Source of the DNA: Bog-473 sp963745665
GTDB lineage: Bacteria > Actinomycetota > Acidimicrobiia > Acidimicrobiales > RAAP-2
Length of the DNA stretch: 64,000 nucleotides
Direction: 5' to 3'
NCBI GenBank assembly: GCA_963745665.1
Contig: CAVUYE010000001.1
Location: 372,001-436,000, forward strand
Part shown: piece by piece, positions 1 through 8,917 of the stretch
How the letters are laid out: each line of letters begins with the position of its first letter
How positions within the stretch are numbered: position 1 is the first letter of the stretch
Notes under the pieces: generated by a model
Database searches by the model: none
Seen by the model: the letters and a program-made list of their open reading frames with translations, nothing else
Told to the model about the DNA's origin: nothing
Translations under genes and position numbers: made by a program

Positions 1-1
1 G

Positions 2-903
2 TATGCACCTGAAACCCGTCGCAAGGCCCGCGCCGTCCTCCGCCGGGCACTCCGGCGGGCGGAGCAGGAGGGTATCGTCAGCCGCAACGTGGCGGCGATC
101 GCCGACGGCCCCAAGGTGCCGCACCGTGAGGGCCGCACCCTGACCCCCGATCAGGCCAAGACCTTCCTCGGCGCCGTGAAGGGCAACCGGCTCGAGGCGG
201 CGTACGTGGTCGCCCTCGCCCTTGGCCTGCGCCGTGGGGAGCTGCTGGCCTCTCCTGGTCCGACCTCGAGCTCGACGGCCCGATGCCCCTGGTGCGGATC
301 CGGCGCCAGCTCCTGCGCCATCAAGGACAGGGGGTGCTGCTCTCAGAGCTCAAGACAGCGGGGAGCAGGCGCACGCTGCACCTGTCCGAGCCCGTGGTCC
401 AGGCCCTCAGGGCACACCGTTCCCGTCAGGAGGAAGAGCGCATGACGGCCCGGGTGTGGCGTAATCCTGCTGCCTTGGTCTTCACATCGACGATCGGCAC
501 GCCGCAGGATCCAGAGGTGTTCGGCAAGTCGGTGCCGCGGATCTGCAAGGAGCCCGGTCTCGGGCACTGGAGCATCCACGAGCTCCGGCACTCGTGTGCC
601 TCGCTGTTGCTCGCCATGGGCGTGCCGCTCGAGGTCGTCTCCGACACGCTCGGCCACGCCTCCATCAGAGTGACCATGGACATCTACGGGCACCTGCTGG
701 CGCCGGCCAAGATGCAGGCTGCCGAGGCGATGCGGCGAGCGCTGTGGCTCGAGGATCTCCCCGATTTCGATCCTTTGGCTGCACGTTTGGCTGCAGTCGC
801 TCCCGCGGACGAGGCCGACAACATCGTGACCTCGGATGGAGTGGGCCGCCCGGGTCTCGATCCCGGCACCTTGGGATTAAAAGTCCCCTGCTCTTCCGGA
901 TGA
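2..903 (+). CDS. Tyrosine recombinase/integrase, 5' end outside window, one frameshift
   Basis: Site-specific DNA recombinase of the tyrosine family, probably the integrase of an element lying to the left. The frame is open from base 2 and gives the end of the SAM-like core-binding domain, then the catalytic domain. The first catalytic Arg lies in LGLRRGE. After a shift near base 247 the second frame carries HELRHS (the H-x-x-R box), LGHAS and the tyrosine of MDIYGH. Joining the frames needs one extra G in the run at 247-248, giving GELLGLSWSD. The last 20 residues (GRPGLDPGTLGLK and onward) are the antisense translation of the tRNA-Lys gene, not a domain. Family and motifs are clear. Whether the shift is real or a sequencing error cannot be told here. 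Confidence 0.85.
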
Positions 904-914
904 GCTAGCGGCCC
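842..914 (-). tRNA. tRNA-Lys(TTT)
   Basis: A complete 73-nt cloverleaf reads on the minus strand. The acceptor stem is GGGCCGC/GCGGCCC, the D arm GCTC/GAGC, the anticodon loop CTTTTAA with anticodon TTT, the T arm CCGGG/CCCGG with loop ATCGAGA, and the discriminator is A. The first anticodon-stem pair is a G-A mismatch. No CCA is encoded. The 3' end faces the integrase gene, whose stop codon lies inside the tRNA at 901-903. This is the usual geometry of a tRNA used as an attachment site and restored on integration. Confidence 0.9.
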
Positions 915-964
915 ACGCCTGCAAGATAACGGACAACCGGCCGCCCTCGCGCGACGGCCCGAGC

Positions 965-1834
965 TCAGCCGATCGCAGCAAGCCTCGGCAACACAGGTCC
1001 CCACTGCTCTTCGAGCCATTCGGAAGGTTCGGGACATGCCACTCGGATCACTATCGCCTGGACACCGGAGTCAGAGAGTGCCTCAGCCTCGCGCAAGATC
1101 GCGTCCGGTCCGGCATCGTCCGCCACTCCGATCAATGCCGTGACCTCGACCTGTCCGAAATCGCGGCCGACATCGTCGCAGTGTCGCCGCAACACGTCTA
1201 CCTTGTGCGCAACGGTCTCGACGTCGCCGATGATGTTGCAGGCGTCGGCGTACATTGCCACGAGGCGCAGCGTCTTGCGCTCTCCCCCACCACCGATGAG
1301 CACCCGTGGCCGGGGTGAGCTGACCGGTTGAGGGGAGCAAAGGGTCTCGGCCAGCTGGTAGTGGGTGCCCTCGTAGGGACCGTTGTCGTCACTCCACATC
1401 TGGAAGCAGATCTGGAGTGTCTCTTCCAGCCGCTCGTAGCGTTCACTCAGAGGTGGGAACGGCACGCCCAGCCCGCGATGCTCACGCTCGTACCAGGCGG
1501 CACCCAATCCGAGCTCGGCGCGGCCGCCCGACAGGACGTCGAGCGTCGTGATGGTCTTGGCCAGAAGTCCCGGGTGGCGGTAGGTCACGCCACCCACCAG
1601 AAGCCGGAAGCGCAATCGCTGCGTTTTTGCCGCAGCGAAGGAGAGTGCCGTGTACCCCTCGAGCATCGGCTCCTCAGCCGGCCAGAGCCACTCCATCTGG
1701 AACCAGTGATCCATGACCGACAAAGTGCGCACGCCGACGGCCTCGGCCGTCAGGGCCAGGTTGGCAAACGTCGGCCCGATCGCCTCCGGCCCGCCCGGCC
1801 AGGTGAAACGGGGCACATGGATGTCCAATTGCAT
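965..1834 (-). CDS. LLM-class F420-dependent oxidoreductase
   Basis: Luciferase-like (TIM-barrel) oxidoreductase of 289 residues, expected to use F420H2 or FMNH2 on an unknown substrate in the cytoplasm. Family marks are VMDHWFQME near residue 40, VGGVTYRHP, TLDVLSGGRAELGLGAAW and the glycine-rich LIGGGGERKTL. I start at the ATG at 1834 because GGAGGA sits five bases upstream; the frame is open further, to 1870. It closely resembles the gene at 16943-17881 (shared GVTYR-P, TLDVLS-GRA, GGGGER-TL), so the two are paralogs. It stands alone beside the tRNA-Lys, so context does not suggest the substrate. Confidence 0.88.
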   Translation of the reverse strand: MQLDIHVPRFTWPGGPEAIGPTFANLALTAEAVGVRTLSVMDHWFQMEWLWPAEEPMLEGYTALSFAAAKTQRLRFRLLVGGVTYRHPGLLAKTITTLDVLSGGRAELGLGAAWYEREHRGLGVPFPPLSERYERLEETLQICFQMWSDDNGPYEGTHYQLAETLCSPQPVSSPRPRVLIGGGGERKTLRLVAMYADACNIIGDVETVAHKVDVLRRHCDDVGRDFGQVEVTALIGVADDAGPDAILREAEALSDSGVQAIVIRVACPEPSEWLEEQWGPVLPRLAAIG

Positions 1835-2055
1835 GTCGTCCTCCGTCAATCGTGTCGAGCGTATCCACACGGTCTAGCCGGGTGATGGCCCGGTGCCACG
1901 CGCCCCGCGGCCACCAGTGAATCTCAGTTCGGGGTCGGCCAAAGCGAGCGCGGCGTCCGGCTGGGGCGGCGGCCACACCCCCGATCCCTCCCCCAAGAGG
2001 CCCTGGGCCGCCATGGTCCCCGCTTCACGGCGACCGCGAATCGTAGGCTGCTCCC

Positions 2056-2820
2056 ATGCATTCGAAGGTGACTCGCCATGCGGTCGCGCTGCTGCTCTCC
2101 GTCTCCGCCACCCCCGTCTTGCTTGGTGTGCTGTCGGGGCCTGCTGCAGCCCAGGACACGACGACCACGACGGCTCCCGTCACCACGACCACGGTGGCGC
2201 CGCCAAGCACGACCACAGTTCCCCCGACAACCGCGCCGACGACGACCACATCGCTTCCCACAACCACGACGACGCATGTGCGTCCGACCACGACCACGTC
2301 GAGCTCCACCACCACGACGACGGCGCCCACCAAAAGCACGTCGAATTCCAAGACCTGGGGCTGGATCCTTCTGGCCGTCGTCATCGCGCTGGCGGCGATC
2401 CTCGTCGGCCTCCTCATCGGTCGCACGCGGCGGCAGGGACGCGAGGTCGACTGGGAACGCTCAGTGCGGCCCGCCATAACTGCGGCCGAGCTGGCACGGG
2501 AGCTGATTCTTGCGCAAACGAACGCCGACGATGCCCAACACAGGGCGACGGTCGGCGTCCAGGTCGACGATGCGGTTGACAGCCTCGAACGCGCTGCGGC
2601 CGCAGCACCCGATGAGTCACACCGCAGGCTCTGCCAGCGCTGCGCAGACAGCCTCCGTGGCCTCGCCTTCGCCATCGAGGCCGATCACCTCATGCGTTCC
2701 GGCGGTCAGACCCCGACCGGGGAACAGCTCGCTTCCGCCGACTCGGCCCGTCGTAGCCGCGCCGCCGAGCTCAATGCCGCGCTCGAAGAGCTCAAGCTCG
2801 TGGTCGCACCGAAGCAGTAG
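2056..2820 (+). CDS. Membrane-anchored protein with Thr-rich stalk
   Basis: I do not recognise a named family. The 254-residue product has a signal-like N-terminus (1-33, ending GPAAAQ), an almost pure Thr/Pro/Ser/Val stretch (34-99) with many TTTT runs, one membrane helix (about 100-122) followed by GRTRRQGR, and a helical soluble C-terminal region (123-254) rich in Ala, Arg and Glu. If the signal is cleaved, the Thr-rich stalk is outside and the C-terminal region inside. Such stalks are typical of actinobacterial surface proteins and are often O-glycosylated. It is divergent from the LLM gene and convergent with the permease. Confidence 0.75.
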   Translation: MHSKVTRHAVALLLSVSATPVLLGVLSGPAAAQDTTTTTAPVTTTTVAPPSTTTVPPTTAPTTTTSLPTTTTTHVRPTTTTSSSTTTTTAPTKSTSNSKTWGWILLAVVIALAAILVGLLIGRTRRQGREVDWERSVRPAITAAELARELILAQTNADDAQHRATVGVQVDDAVDSLERAAAAAPDESHRRLCQRCADSLRGLAFAIEADHLMRSGGQTPTGEQLASADSARRSRAAELNAALEELKLVVAPKQ

Positions 2821-2871
2821 TCACTTCTTCGGCCGTCGCGGTGATGGCACTCGACCAAACGGTTCGGACGT

Positions 2872-5445
2872 TTATTCTGCGCGCAACATCAGGGCGGTCG
2901 GCGTGCGTGCCGCAGTTCGAGCCGGGATCGCTGCGACCAGATTGGCCAACAGCAATGTCCCCAGAGCGACCAGGACAACTGACGGGACCGACACCGTCGG
3001 GTAAGGCACCGCATCGATCTGCCGCGCGAACAGATCCCAGAGCCACCGTCCAGTCACGACCCCTAAGGGAATCCCCACCACGATCCCAACCAACGCCGCA
3101 GTCGTCGCCTGCCAAGCGACGGTCGAGGCAAGTTGACGGCGCACAAATCCGATGGTCTTCAAGAGCGCCAGATCACGCCGACGTTGCCGCACCGATGCAA
3201 CCAGAGTCATTATCAATGCGGCGATGGCGCCGATCACCAGGCCGGTGACAAGGAACCAGGGGGTGAGCCCGATCGTCCCGTAGTCCACGATCTCGGCCGG
3301 ACGTTGGACCCCCTGGACAACGATCGCGTTGCCGGCCGATCCCCCCGGTGCTGACGCGAAGGCTCGGTCGGCCGCTACGACAACACGGTGGAGACTCGCC
3401 AGCGCGGCGGCCGTCGGAACTCCCGGTCGGATCCGGATGAGCACCAGGTTGGGTCCATCGAGTGCGGGATCGGGCCCGCCATTGATGGCGGCGACAAACG
3501 ACTTCGGCAACACCTGGAACGGGATGAGCACGCCCGTACCCATGGACGTGTGATCGGACACCGTGCTGGCGAACCCAACGGCTGGGAACGTGGCAGTGCC
3601 GACAATCCGAAGCCGTGTCGGCGGGATGTAGATGGGCCCGTCGGTTGGCGCGCCATAGGAGAGGGTGACCTCCTGGCCGAGGTGTTTGTGCAGCTCTGCC
3701 ATGGTGGCCGCGCCGAGCACAACCCCATTGGGCCCTTCGAGACCGTGCCCGCTGAGGATAGGTGGCGTCACGGTGGCTCCGTCGTTCTCGAGGAGGAATG
3801 GGACCTCCTGGCCGTCCAACTGAAGGTCGTTGTAGGACGCTCCCGAATAGGCCTCGACGTCCTTGTCATGTTTGAGCATTGTGAGCGCCACCGGTGGGAC
3901 GTCCCCACTGCCCGCACCGACGGGATTCAGGGTGTACGTCCAGTTCCACCCGTACAGAGGCGGGTCCGAGATCAGCGTGTGCAGGCTGCCGCCGAACGTC
4001 AACATCGTGACGACAAGGGCGACCGCCAGCACAGACCCGAGAAGCGCAGAGCGCACGGGCACGGCAGCCCGGCCCTCGCCGGGCTCCAGCGCCATCCTCA
4101 CTCCGACCACACCAGGGGCTGACAGCCCGGCGCGGGCCGCTGACTGGACCACCCGTGCTCCGGGGGTCGCGCGGAGTCGGGACCGGAAGGCCACGCGGTG
4201 TGGCGCGGTCGTATAGGCGAGCAGCGCTGCAAGGCTCCCCAGAACCGTTGTCAGGGCGAGCACGCCAAAACCGAGGAGCGTCCAGTCCCAGGACAGGCCG
4301 CCGTCCGGATAGACGGGACGCACGGGACCAAGTGGCGACAATGGGGACAAGGCCACGGCAATGACTGCAGCCAGGATCGATCCGAGCACTATTGCTGCCT
4401 CAAGTCCGATCAGGTTGTCGAGGGTAATGTCGAGCGGATCGGCACCCAGCGCCCGCAGGATCCTCAGGTCATCGCGGTCGTTGCGCAGTCTGCGGCCGAT
4501 GATCTGCAGCGCGACGAGCGCTGCAGCAAGGAGGGCGATCCCTCCGAAGACCCCCAACGCGATGGAGATCGGCTTGAGCGCGCGATCCGCCTTGGCGACG
4601 ACTGGCGTCAATTCGTGGTACGTCACCTGTGCACCCGGTGGCGCGAGACGGGTGATCTCACGCTCGACGAGAGCTACATTTGTCGATCCGCCCGTGGTCT
4701 TGATGCCGAAGGTCACTGCGCTCGACATGCCCGGGCGCGCCAGCGCCTCCTTGGTGAAGGCAGGCGTCAACGGAATGAACGTGGGAAGGATGTCGACGTC
4801 GTCCTCGACGATCTCCGAATTCAACGACGCGAAGCCGACGATCTTCATGTTGGCGCGCAGGGCTGGGGCCACAGCATTGGTTCCGAAGCCCGGCAGGTTC
4901 TGTTGTCCGGCCGAGTAGAAGCCGAACGGAACAATTTGGCCGACATGCCATCCGAGCAATCTGGCCACGACGGGGGCCACCACGATTTCGTCCGCCCGTT
5001 GTGGGGAGGCCAGGCGGCCCTGGTTCACCACTAACCGGTCCTGAGTGAACAAAAACCCGTTGACGCTCGCCACCGTATAGGCGAGCCCGCTGACCCGGAT
5101 ACGCGGGGATCCGTCGCTCGTAAGAGGAGCGCCGGTGAGGATGAAGCCGGGCGCAACATGACGGACACCCGGCAATCGAGAGATCTCTCTCGTGAGCGAG
5201 GCTGAATAGCCGAGGCTCGAACCACCCACTCCGTTGGTGTACATCGACACATCGAGATCCGACGGGTTGGTCCCGGCGATGAGAACCGAGAACGATGACT
5301 GCGTTCGCCTGGCGGCGGCCAGGCTGCCGAGGCCCAGGCCACCGACCAGGCCGACCAGCACGATCAAGGAGAGGAGGCTAGGCCAGCGATGGCGAAAAGT
5401 GGCACGAGCGCGGTAGAGGACGGTGCCGAACCTCCGTTCGTTCAC
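2872..5445 (-). CDS. FtsX-like ABC transporter permease (copy 1)
   Basis: Large MacB/FtsX-type permease of 857 residues. One N-terminal helix (LLSLIVLVGLVGGLGLG) leads to an extracellular domain of about 250 residues. A first FtsX module follows (GVFGGIALLAAALVALQ, then RRLRNDRDDLRILRALGAD), a second extracellular domain, and a C-terminal FtsX module (VASVRQRRRDLALLKTIGF with flanking helices). The GTG at 5445 is preferred because GGGAGG lies nine bases upstream; the frame is open to 5523. It is a clear paralog of 14433-16925 (shared ALEPG-GR-AVPVRSA and PLYGWNWTY). The only ABC ATPase nearby is at 8918-9622 and probably serves both. The cargo is unknown; such permeases move lipids, lipoproteins or peptides, or act as mechanotransmitters. 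Confidence 0.9.
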   Translation of the reverse strand: MNERRFGTVLYRARATFRHRWPSLLSLIVLVGLVGGLGLGSLAAARRTQSSFSVLIAGTNPSDLDVSMYTNGVGGSSLGYSASLTREISRLPGVRHVAPGFILTGAPLTSDGSPRIRVSGLAYTVASVNGFLFTQDRLVVNQGRLASPQRADEIVVAPVVARLLGWHVGQIVPFGFYSAGQQNLPGFGTNAVAPALRANMKIVGFASLNSEIVEDDVDILPTFIPLTPAFTKEALARPGMSSAVTFGIKTTGGSTNVALVEREITRLAPPGAQVTYHELTPVVAKADRALKPISIALGVFGGIALLAAALVALQIIGRRLRNDRDDLRILRALGADPLDITLDNLIGLEAAIVLGSILAAVIAVALSPLSPLGPVRPVYPDGGLSWDWTLLGFGVLALTTVLGSLAALLAYTTAPHRVAFRSRLRATPGARVVQSAARAGLSAPGVVGVRMALEPGEGRAAVPVRSALLGSVLAVALVVTMLTFGGSLHTLISDPPLYGWNWTYTLNPVGAGSGDVPPVALTMLKHDKDVEAYSGASYNDLQLDGQEVPFLLENDGATVTPPILSGHGLEGPNGVVLGAATMAELHKHLGQEVTLSYGAPTDGPIYIPPTRLRIVGTATFPAVGFASTVSDHTSMGTGVLIPFQVLPKSFVAAINGGPDPALDGPNLVLIRIRPGVPTAAALASLHRVVVAADRAFASAPGGSAGNAIVVQGVQRPAEIVDYGTIGLTPWFLVTGLVIGAIAALIMTLVASVRQRRRDLALLKTIGFVRRQLASTVAWQATTAALVGIVVGIPLGVVTGRWLWDLFARQIDAVPYPTVSVPSVVLVALGTLLLANLVAAIPARTAARTPTALMLRAE

Positions 5446-5514
5446 AACGTCGATCCTCCCCGCTCGCCCTGCCTCTCCGGTCCGCAGTCTCACCAACCAG
5501 GAGGGATGCGCCAA

Positions 5515-5556
5515 GGGTGCCACCCTGACCTGCTCGCAGGGGTGGCACCACCACGG
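5515..5556. promoter_or_regulatory. Candidate operator pair upstream of response regulator 1
   Basis: Two copies of the dyad GGTGNCACC lie here: GGGTGCCACCC at 5515-5525 and GGTGGCACC at 5541-5549, the latter inside the 18-mer GGGGTGGCACCACCACGG (5539-5556). The same 18-mer recurs exactly at 6291-6308, upstream of the next response regulator. The region separates divergent genes (permease start 5445, regulator start 5601). The shared position suggests a binding site for a common regulator, possibly one of the LuxR-type regulators encoded here. The repeat is seen; the role is inferred. Confidence 0.5.
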
Positions 5557-5600
5557 ACGCCCAGGTCATCGGCGTCTGGCGCGGCTACCGTACCCATGGC

Positions 5601-6275
5601 ATGGCGAGCATCAGAGTGGTTCTGGCGGAGGACAACGCACTCCTCAGGGAGGGCATCGCGCGCATCATCGACGGCGAGCCCGACCTCGACCTGGTGGGCC
5701 GGTCGGCTGATCTTCCAGAACTCCTGGAGCTCATCGAGGACACGTCGCCGGACGTTGTGGTCACCGACATCAGGATGCCTCCCACCGGGACAGACGAGGG
5801 GATCCAGGCCGCTTCGTGGCTGCGGGAGCACAAGCCAGAAGTGGGTGTCGTCGTGCTGAGCCAGTACAAATCCCCTTCCTACGCGCTGGCGCTCCTCGAG
5901 ACCGGGTCAGCGGGCAGGGCCTACCTCCTGAAGGAGCAGGTGGCGGGAGCGGACGAGCTGGCTCAGGCCATCAGGACGGTGGCCCAGTCGGGATCGATGA
6001 TCGATCCGCAGATCGTCGACGAACTGATCGAGGCCAAGTCCTCCCGTCGGAAATCAGACCTGTCCTGGCTCACCCCGCGCGAAGCCGAGATTCTGGGCGA
6101 GATGGCGAAGGGCAAGAACAATGCCGCCATCGCCGCCTCCCTGCAGGTATCGGAGCGGGCCGTGGAGAAGCACACCAATTCCATCTTCTCCAAGCTCGGG
6201 CTCACCGAGGAGCGCGACGTCAACCGGCGGGTCAAGGCCGTCCTGGTCTATCTCAGCGACCCCGGAGGTGGGTGA
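5601..6275 (+). CDS. NarL/LuxR-family response regulator
   Basis: DNA-binding response regulator of 224 residues. The receiver domain (about 4-125) has the acidic pair ED at 10-11, the phospho-acceptor Asp56 in VTDIRMPP, and a conserved Lys in YLLKEQ. The C-terminal LuxR-type helix-turn-helix (about 150-215) begins LTPREAEILGEMAKGK and contains VSERAVEKHTNSIFSKL. The receiver closely resembles that of the cyclase fusion at 9624-10973 (TDIRMPP, VLSQY, LLK), so the two share ancestry. The likely partner is the NarL-type kinase at 6745-8907. The ATG at 5601 follows a paired GGTGNCACC element. Confidence 0.92.
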   Translation: MASIRVVLAEDNALLREGIARIIDGEPDLDLVGRSADLPELLELIEDTSPDVVVTDIRMPPTGTDEGIQAASWLREHKPEVGVVVLSQYKSPSYALALLETGSAGRAYLLKEQVAGADELAQAIRTVAQSGSMIDPQIVDELIEAKSSRRKSDLSWLTPREAEILGEMAKGKNNAAIAASLQVSERAVEKHTNSIFSKLGLTEERDVNRRVKAVLVYLSDPGGG

Positions 6276-6308
6276 CACCACCTCCCCGATGGGGTGGCAC
6301 CACCACGG
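6270..6308. promoter_or_regulatory. Candidate operator pair upstream of response regulator 2
   Basis: GGTGACACC at 6271-6279, inside the longer inverted repeat AGGTGG-N6-CCACCT (6266-6283), is followed by the 18-mer GGGGTGGCACCACCACGG at 6291-6308. The 18-mer is identical to that at 5539-5556, and the spacing between dyad centres is 22 bases here against 25 there. It ends 33 bases before the start codon at 6342. The left dyad overlaps the end of the preceding gene and could also contribute to termination. Confidence 0.5.
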
Positions 6309-6341
6309 TCACCACGTCCGAGGCCGTGCGACAATGGACGG

Positions 6342-6734
6342 ATGAGCGATCGGCTCCCCGTCCTGATCGTCGACGACCAGGCGCCTTTCCGGGCGGCGAT
6401 GAAAGCCGTGCTCAGGCGGACCGCCGAGTTCGAGCTCGTGGGCGAAGCGGCCAACGGCAACGAGGCCGTGGCGCTCGAGGAGGAGCTGAATCCGGCGCTG
6501 GTGCTCATGGACATCAACATGCCGGAGCTGAACGGGATCGACGCGGCCCGCGCCATGGTGTCCCGGCACCCGGAGGTCGTCGTGATCCTGTGCTCCACCT
6601 ACGACGCCAGCGACCTGCCGCCGGAGGTGGCAACAAGCGGTGCCCGCGCCTACCTCAACAAGGAGCACCTGGGGGCCGAGACGCTCCGGCAGCTCTGGAA
6701 GGGACGCAACGGGGAGCGGTTCGTGTCGACCTGA
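6342..6734 (+). CDS. Single-domain (REC-only) response regulator
   Basis: Stand-alone receiver of 130 residues: DD at 11-12, phospho-acceptor Asp57 in LMDINMPELNG, a Ser/Thr-type switch region (CSTYDAS) and Lys in YLNKEHLG. No output domain follows, so it would act by protein contact or as a phosphate sink, as CheY-like proteins do. The ATG at 6342 starts exactly at the domain; the ribosome site is weak. It lies between another regulator and the convergent kinase (stop codons 10 bases apart), so it is probably part of the same relay. The matching 18-bp upstream element suggests shared control with 5601-6275. Confidence 0.85.
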   Translation: MSDRLPVLIVDDQAPFRAAMKAVLRRTAEFELVGEAANGNEAVALEEELNPALVLMDINMPELNGIDAARAMVSRHPEVVVILCSTYDASDLPPEVATSGARAYLNKEHLGAETLRQLWKGRNGERFVST

Positions 6735-6744
6735 CGGCCGCCCC

Positions 6745-8907
6745 TTAGCTCTCGACGAGCGGTACAGAACCCCGAACCTGGGACCCTTTCCCGACCTCCG
6801 CGTCCCACCGCACCGTCCCGCCGATCGCGCCGAGGCGGTCCGCCATGTTGATGTACCCGTGCCCGCGTTGCGCCGTCTCCGGGTCGAATCCCGGCCCGTC
6901 GTCGATCACGGTGAACAGCAAGCCGCCTGACTCCTCCCACAGGTGGACCTTCACCCGCGCGTCGGGCGCGTGCTTCGCCGCGTTCTGCAGTGCTTCGAGG
7001 CAGCAAAAGTAGACGGCCGCCTCCGTCTCGGACGGGTAGCGACCGATGCCATCGGCGACGATGTCCACGGGCAGCGGATTCCGGTTGGCGGCGGCGCGCA
7101 GCGCCTCGACCAGCCCGCTGTCGACGAGGAGGGGTGGGTAGATGCCGTGCGCCAACTCACGCAGCTCCTGAATGGTCTCTTGGACCTCACCCGCGAGTTG
7201 GTCCAGCATCTCCATCCCCGCTTCCTGGTCGTCGACGATGATGTCCTTGGCCAGGCGGAGATTGACGGCCAACGCCACCAGGTGTTGTTGGGCCCCGTCG
7301 TGCAGGTTGCGCTCGACACGACGGCGCTCGGCGTCGCCGCTGGCCACGACCCTGGCCCTCGATTCGCGCAGCTCGTCCGCCTGCTTACGCACCTCGTCCA
7401 GCGTTGTCTGCAGTGCGGTATCGAGCTGGGAGTTGTGCAGGGCTAGCCCGACCTGGCGGGCCAGGTCGGCCAACACCCGGTCATCATCCTCTGAGAAGGC
7501 GCCGGCCATCGACGACCGCTCGACCACGATGAGGCCCAACAGCTCCCCTGCATGACTGACGGGCGCCACCCGGATCTGCTCCGCCTCACGGCCTTTGACA
7601 AGCGCGGGCAGCCAGACCGAAGCCCAGGCCGTCCCCGACACTCCCGCCCGAGTCACGACAGGACGCTCTCGCGGAGAGACGACGAGCGACCCCGGGCCCA
7701 GATCCGGCACCGACGCCGTGCGCTCCAGGACCTCACCCGTTCCCGTATACACCTCGGCACTGGCGAGATCCATGGTCTTGCGGAGAGATTCGGCCAGTTG
7801 AAGGAGCAGCTCGTCCATCGGGATGGCGCGGGTGAGCCTGCTGCCAAAGGTCCGGAGGACCTCGTCCGGAGCTTCGCGCGAGCCATAGACGAACCGGGTC
7901 GCGGAATCGAGGAAGCGGGCCCGCACCGGCACGAAGATGAGCGCCGCCACTCCGGAGGCGACCATGGAGAGGGCCAAGACCTCCTTGTCACCTGTGGTCT
8001 TCGGCGCGTGGCCGAGCCCCAGCACGACTACCAGGTAGATCGCCGAGACCACGACCACGAATCCGAACACGGCCAACACCTGGACGAGGCCCCGGCTGGC
8101 GTGCGGGCCCAACCTCTTGTTCTCGCCGGCCAGCAGCCCGAGTGGGACGAACACGGTCGCAGCCGCCGACACCGCACCGAGCTGACCCGGCCAGCCGACC
8201 AGGAGGTGGAGCACCGTGACCACCAGGGCCACTGTGGCGGCCAGGGTCACACCGATTCCGAACCATTCCATGCGTTCGCGGTGAAACCCGATCGATCCGA
8301 TGTAACGGCCGCGCATCGGCGCGATGGCCAGGAGAGCAGCGATGGACCAGCTGATCGCGCCGTCGGCGAGGCTGAAGGGCCGCTGGTCGATGACGAAGAC
8401 CAGCCCAACGGCCAAGGCCGCCAGGTAGATGCAGACCACCATCACGCGGCGGGCGGAATCGTGCAGCCGGCCGTCGGGCAGTGCCACCAGGAAATGGAAC
8501 GAGATCGCCGTCACGACGAGTGCGGTCAGAGTGGCCACGTCGCGTGCGCTGCTCGACGCGTGCAGCACCTCGGCTTTTCGACCGGCCGCCAGTGCCACGG
8601 CGGCGACCAAGGCGTCGATCGCGGCCAGAAGATGGAAGGGGGACGCCTTCCGCCCCCGGTCCCGGGCACGGGTGTCGACAATGCCGACGAGGGCCCATGC
8701 CAGCGTCAGACCAAAGGCCACGGAGCTGGCCGGCGCGGTCCCCCTGGGTACAGTCACCCGCAGGCCGACGACGACCACGGCCACGGTCAGTCCGAAGAGA
8801 AGGACCTGCAGCAACCTGAAGGGCCGGGGGCCGCTCGACGCTGGGGAAGACGCGACGCTGGAGAGTTCGCTGTCGACCTCCACCTGCAGCTCGTCGCGAA
8901 CGGACAC
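6745..8907 (-). CDS. Multi-TM NarL-type sensor histidine kinase with GAF domain
   Basis: Sensor kinase of 720 residues. About eight to ten membrane helices fill residues 30-345, then comes a GAF-like domain (about 360-510), a short coiled coil (LDEVRKQADELRESRARV), a HisKA_3 dimerisation domain with phospho-acceptor His536 in RNLHDGAQQHL, and a HATPase_c domain (NAAKHAPDARV, DDGPGFDPETAQRGHGYINM). This architecture pairs with LuxR-type response regulators, three of which lie nearby. The start is the GTG at 8907, ten bases after the ATPase stop; the open frame upstream is only the shadow of the ATPase gene. It is the last gene of the cyclase-regulator/ATPase/kinase operon. Both the membrane region and the GAF domain could sense ligand. 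Confidence 0.9.
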   Translation of the reverse strand: MSVRDELQVEVDSELSSVASSPASSGPRPFRLLQVLLFGLTVAVVVVGLRVTVPRGTAPASSVAFGLTLAWALVGIVDTRARDRGRKASPFHLLAAIDALVAAVALAAGRKAEVLHASSSARDVATLTALVVTAISFHFLVALPDGRLHDSARRVMVVCIYLAALAVGLVFVIDQRPFSLADGAISWSIAALLAIAPMRGRYIGSIGFHRERMEWFGIGVTLAATVALVVTVLHLLVGWPGQLGAVSAAATVFVPLGLLAGENKRLGPHASRGLVQVLAVFGFVVVVSAIYLVVVLGLGHAPKTTGDKEVLALSMVASGVAALIFVPVRARFLDSATRFVYGSREAPDEVLRTFGSRLTRAIPMDELLLQLAESLRKTMDLASAEVYTGTGEVLERTASVPDLGPGSLVVSPRERPVVTRAGVSGTAWASVWLPALVKGREAEQIRVAPVSHAGELLGLIVVERSSMAGAFSEDDDRVLADLARQVGLALHNSQLDTALQTTLDEVRKQADELRESRARVVASGDAERRRVERNLHDGAQQHLVALAVNLRLAKDIIVDDQEAGMEMLDQLAGEVQETIQELRELAHGIYPPLLVDSGLVEALRAAANRNPLPVDIVADGIGRYPSETEAAVYFCCLEALQNAAKHAPDARVKVHLWEESGGLLFTVIDDGPGFDPETAQRGHGYINMADRLGAIGGTVRWDAEVGKGSQVRGSVPLVES

Positions 8908-8917
8908 GACAGGCGGC

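Noticed and set aside
842..903. A conserved C-terminal domain of the integrase
   Set aside because: This part is antisense tRNA-Lys sequence read as protein.
2160..2345. Tandem repeat or CRISPR-like array of ACGACCACG-type units
   Set aside because: The repeats are codons of a Thr-rich stalk. There are no regular spacers. No CRISPR array or cas gene was seen in the window.
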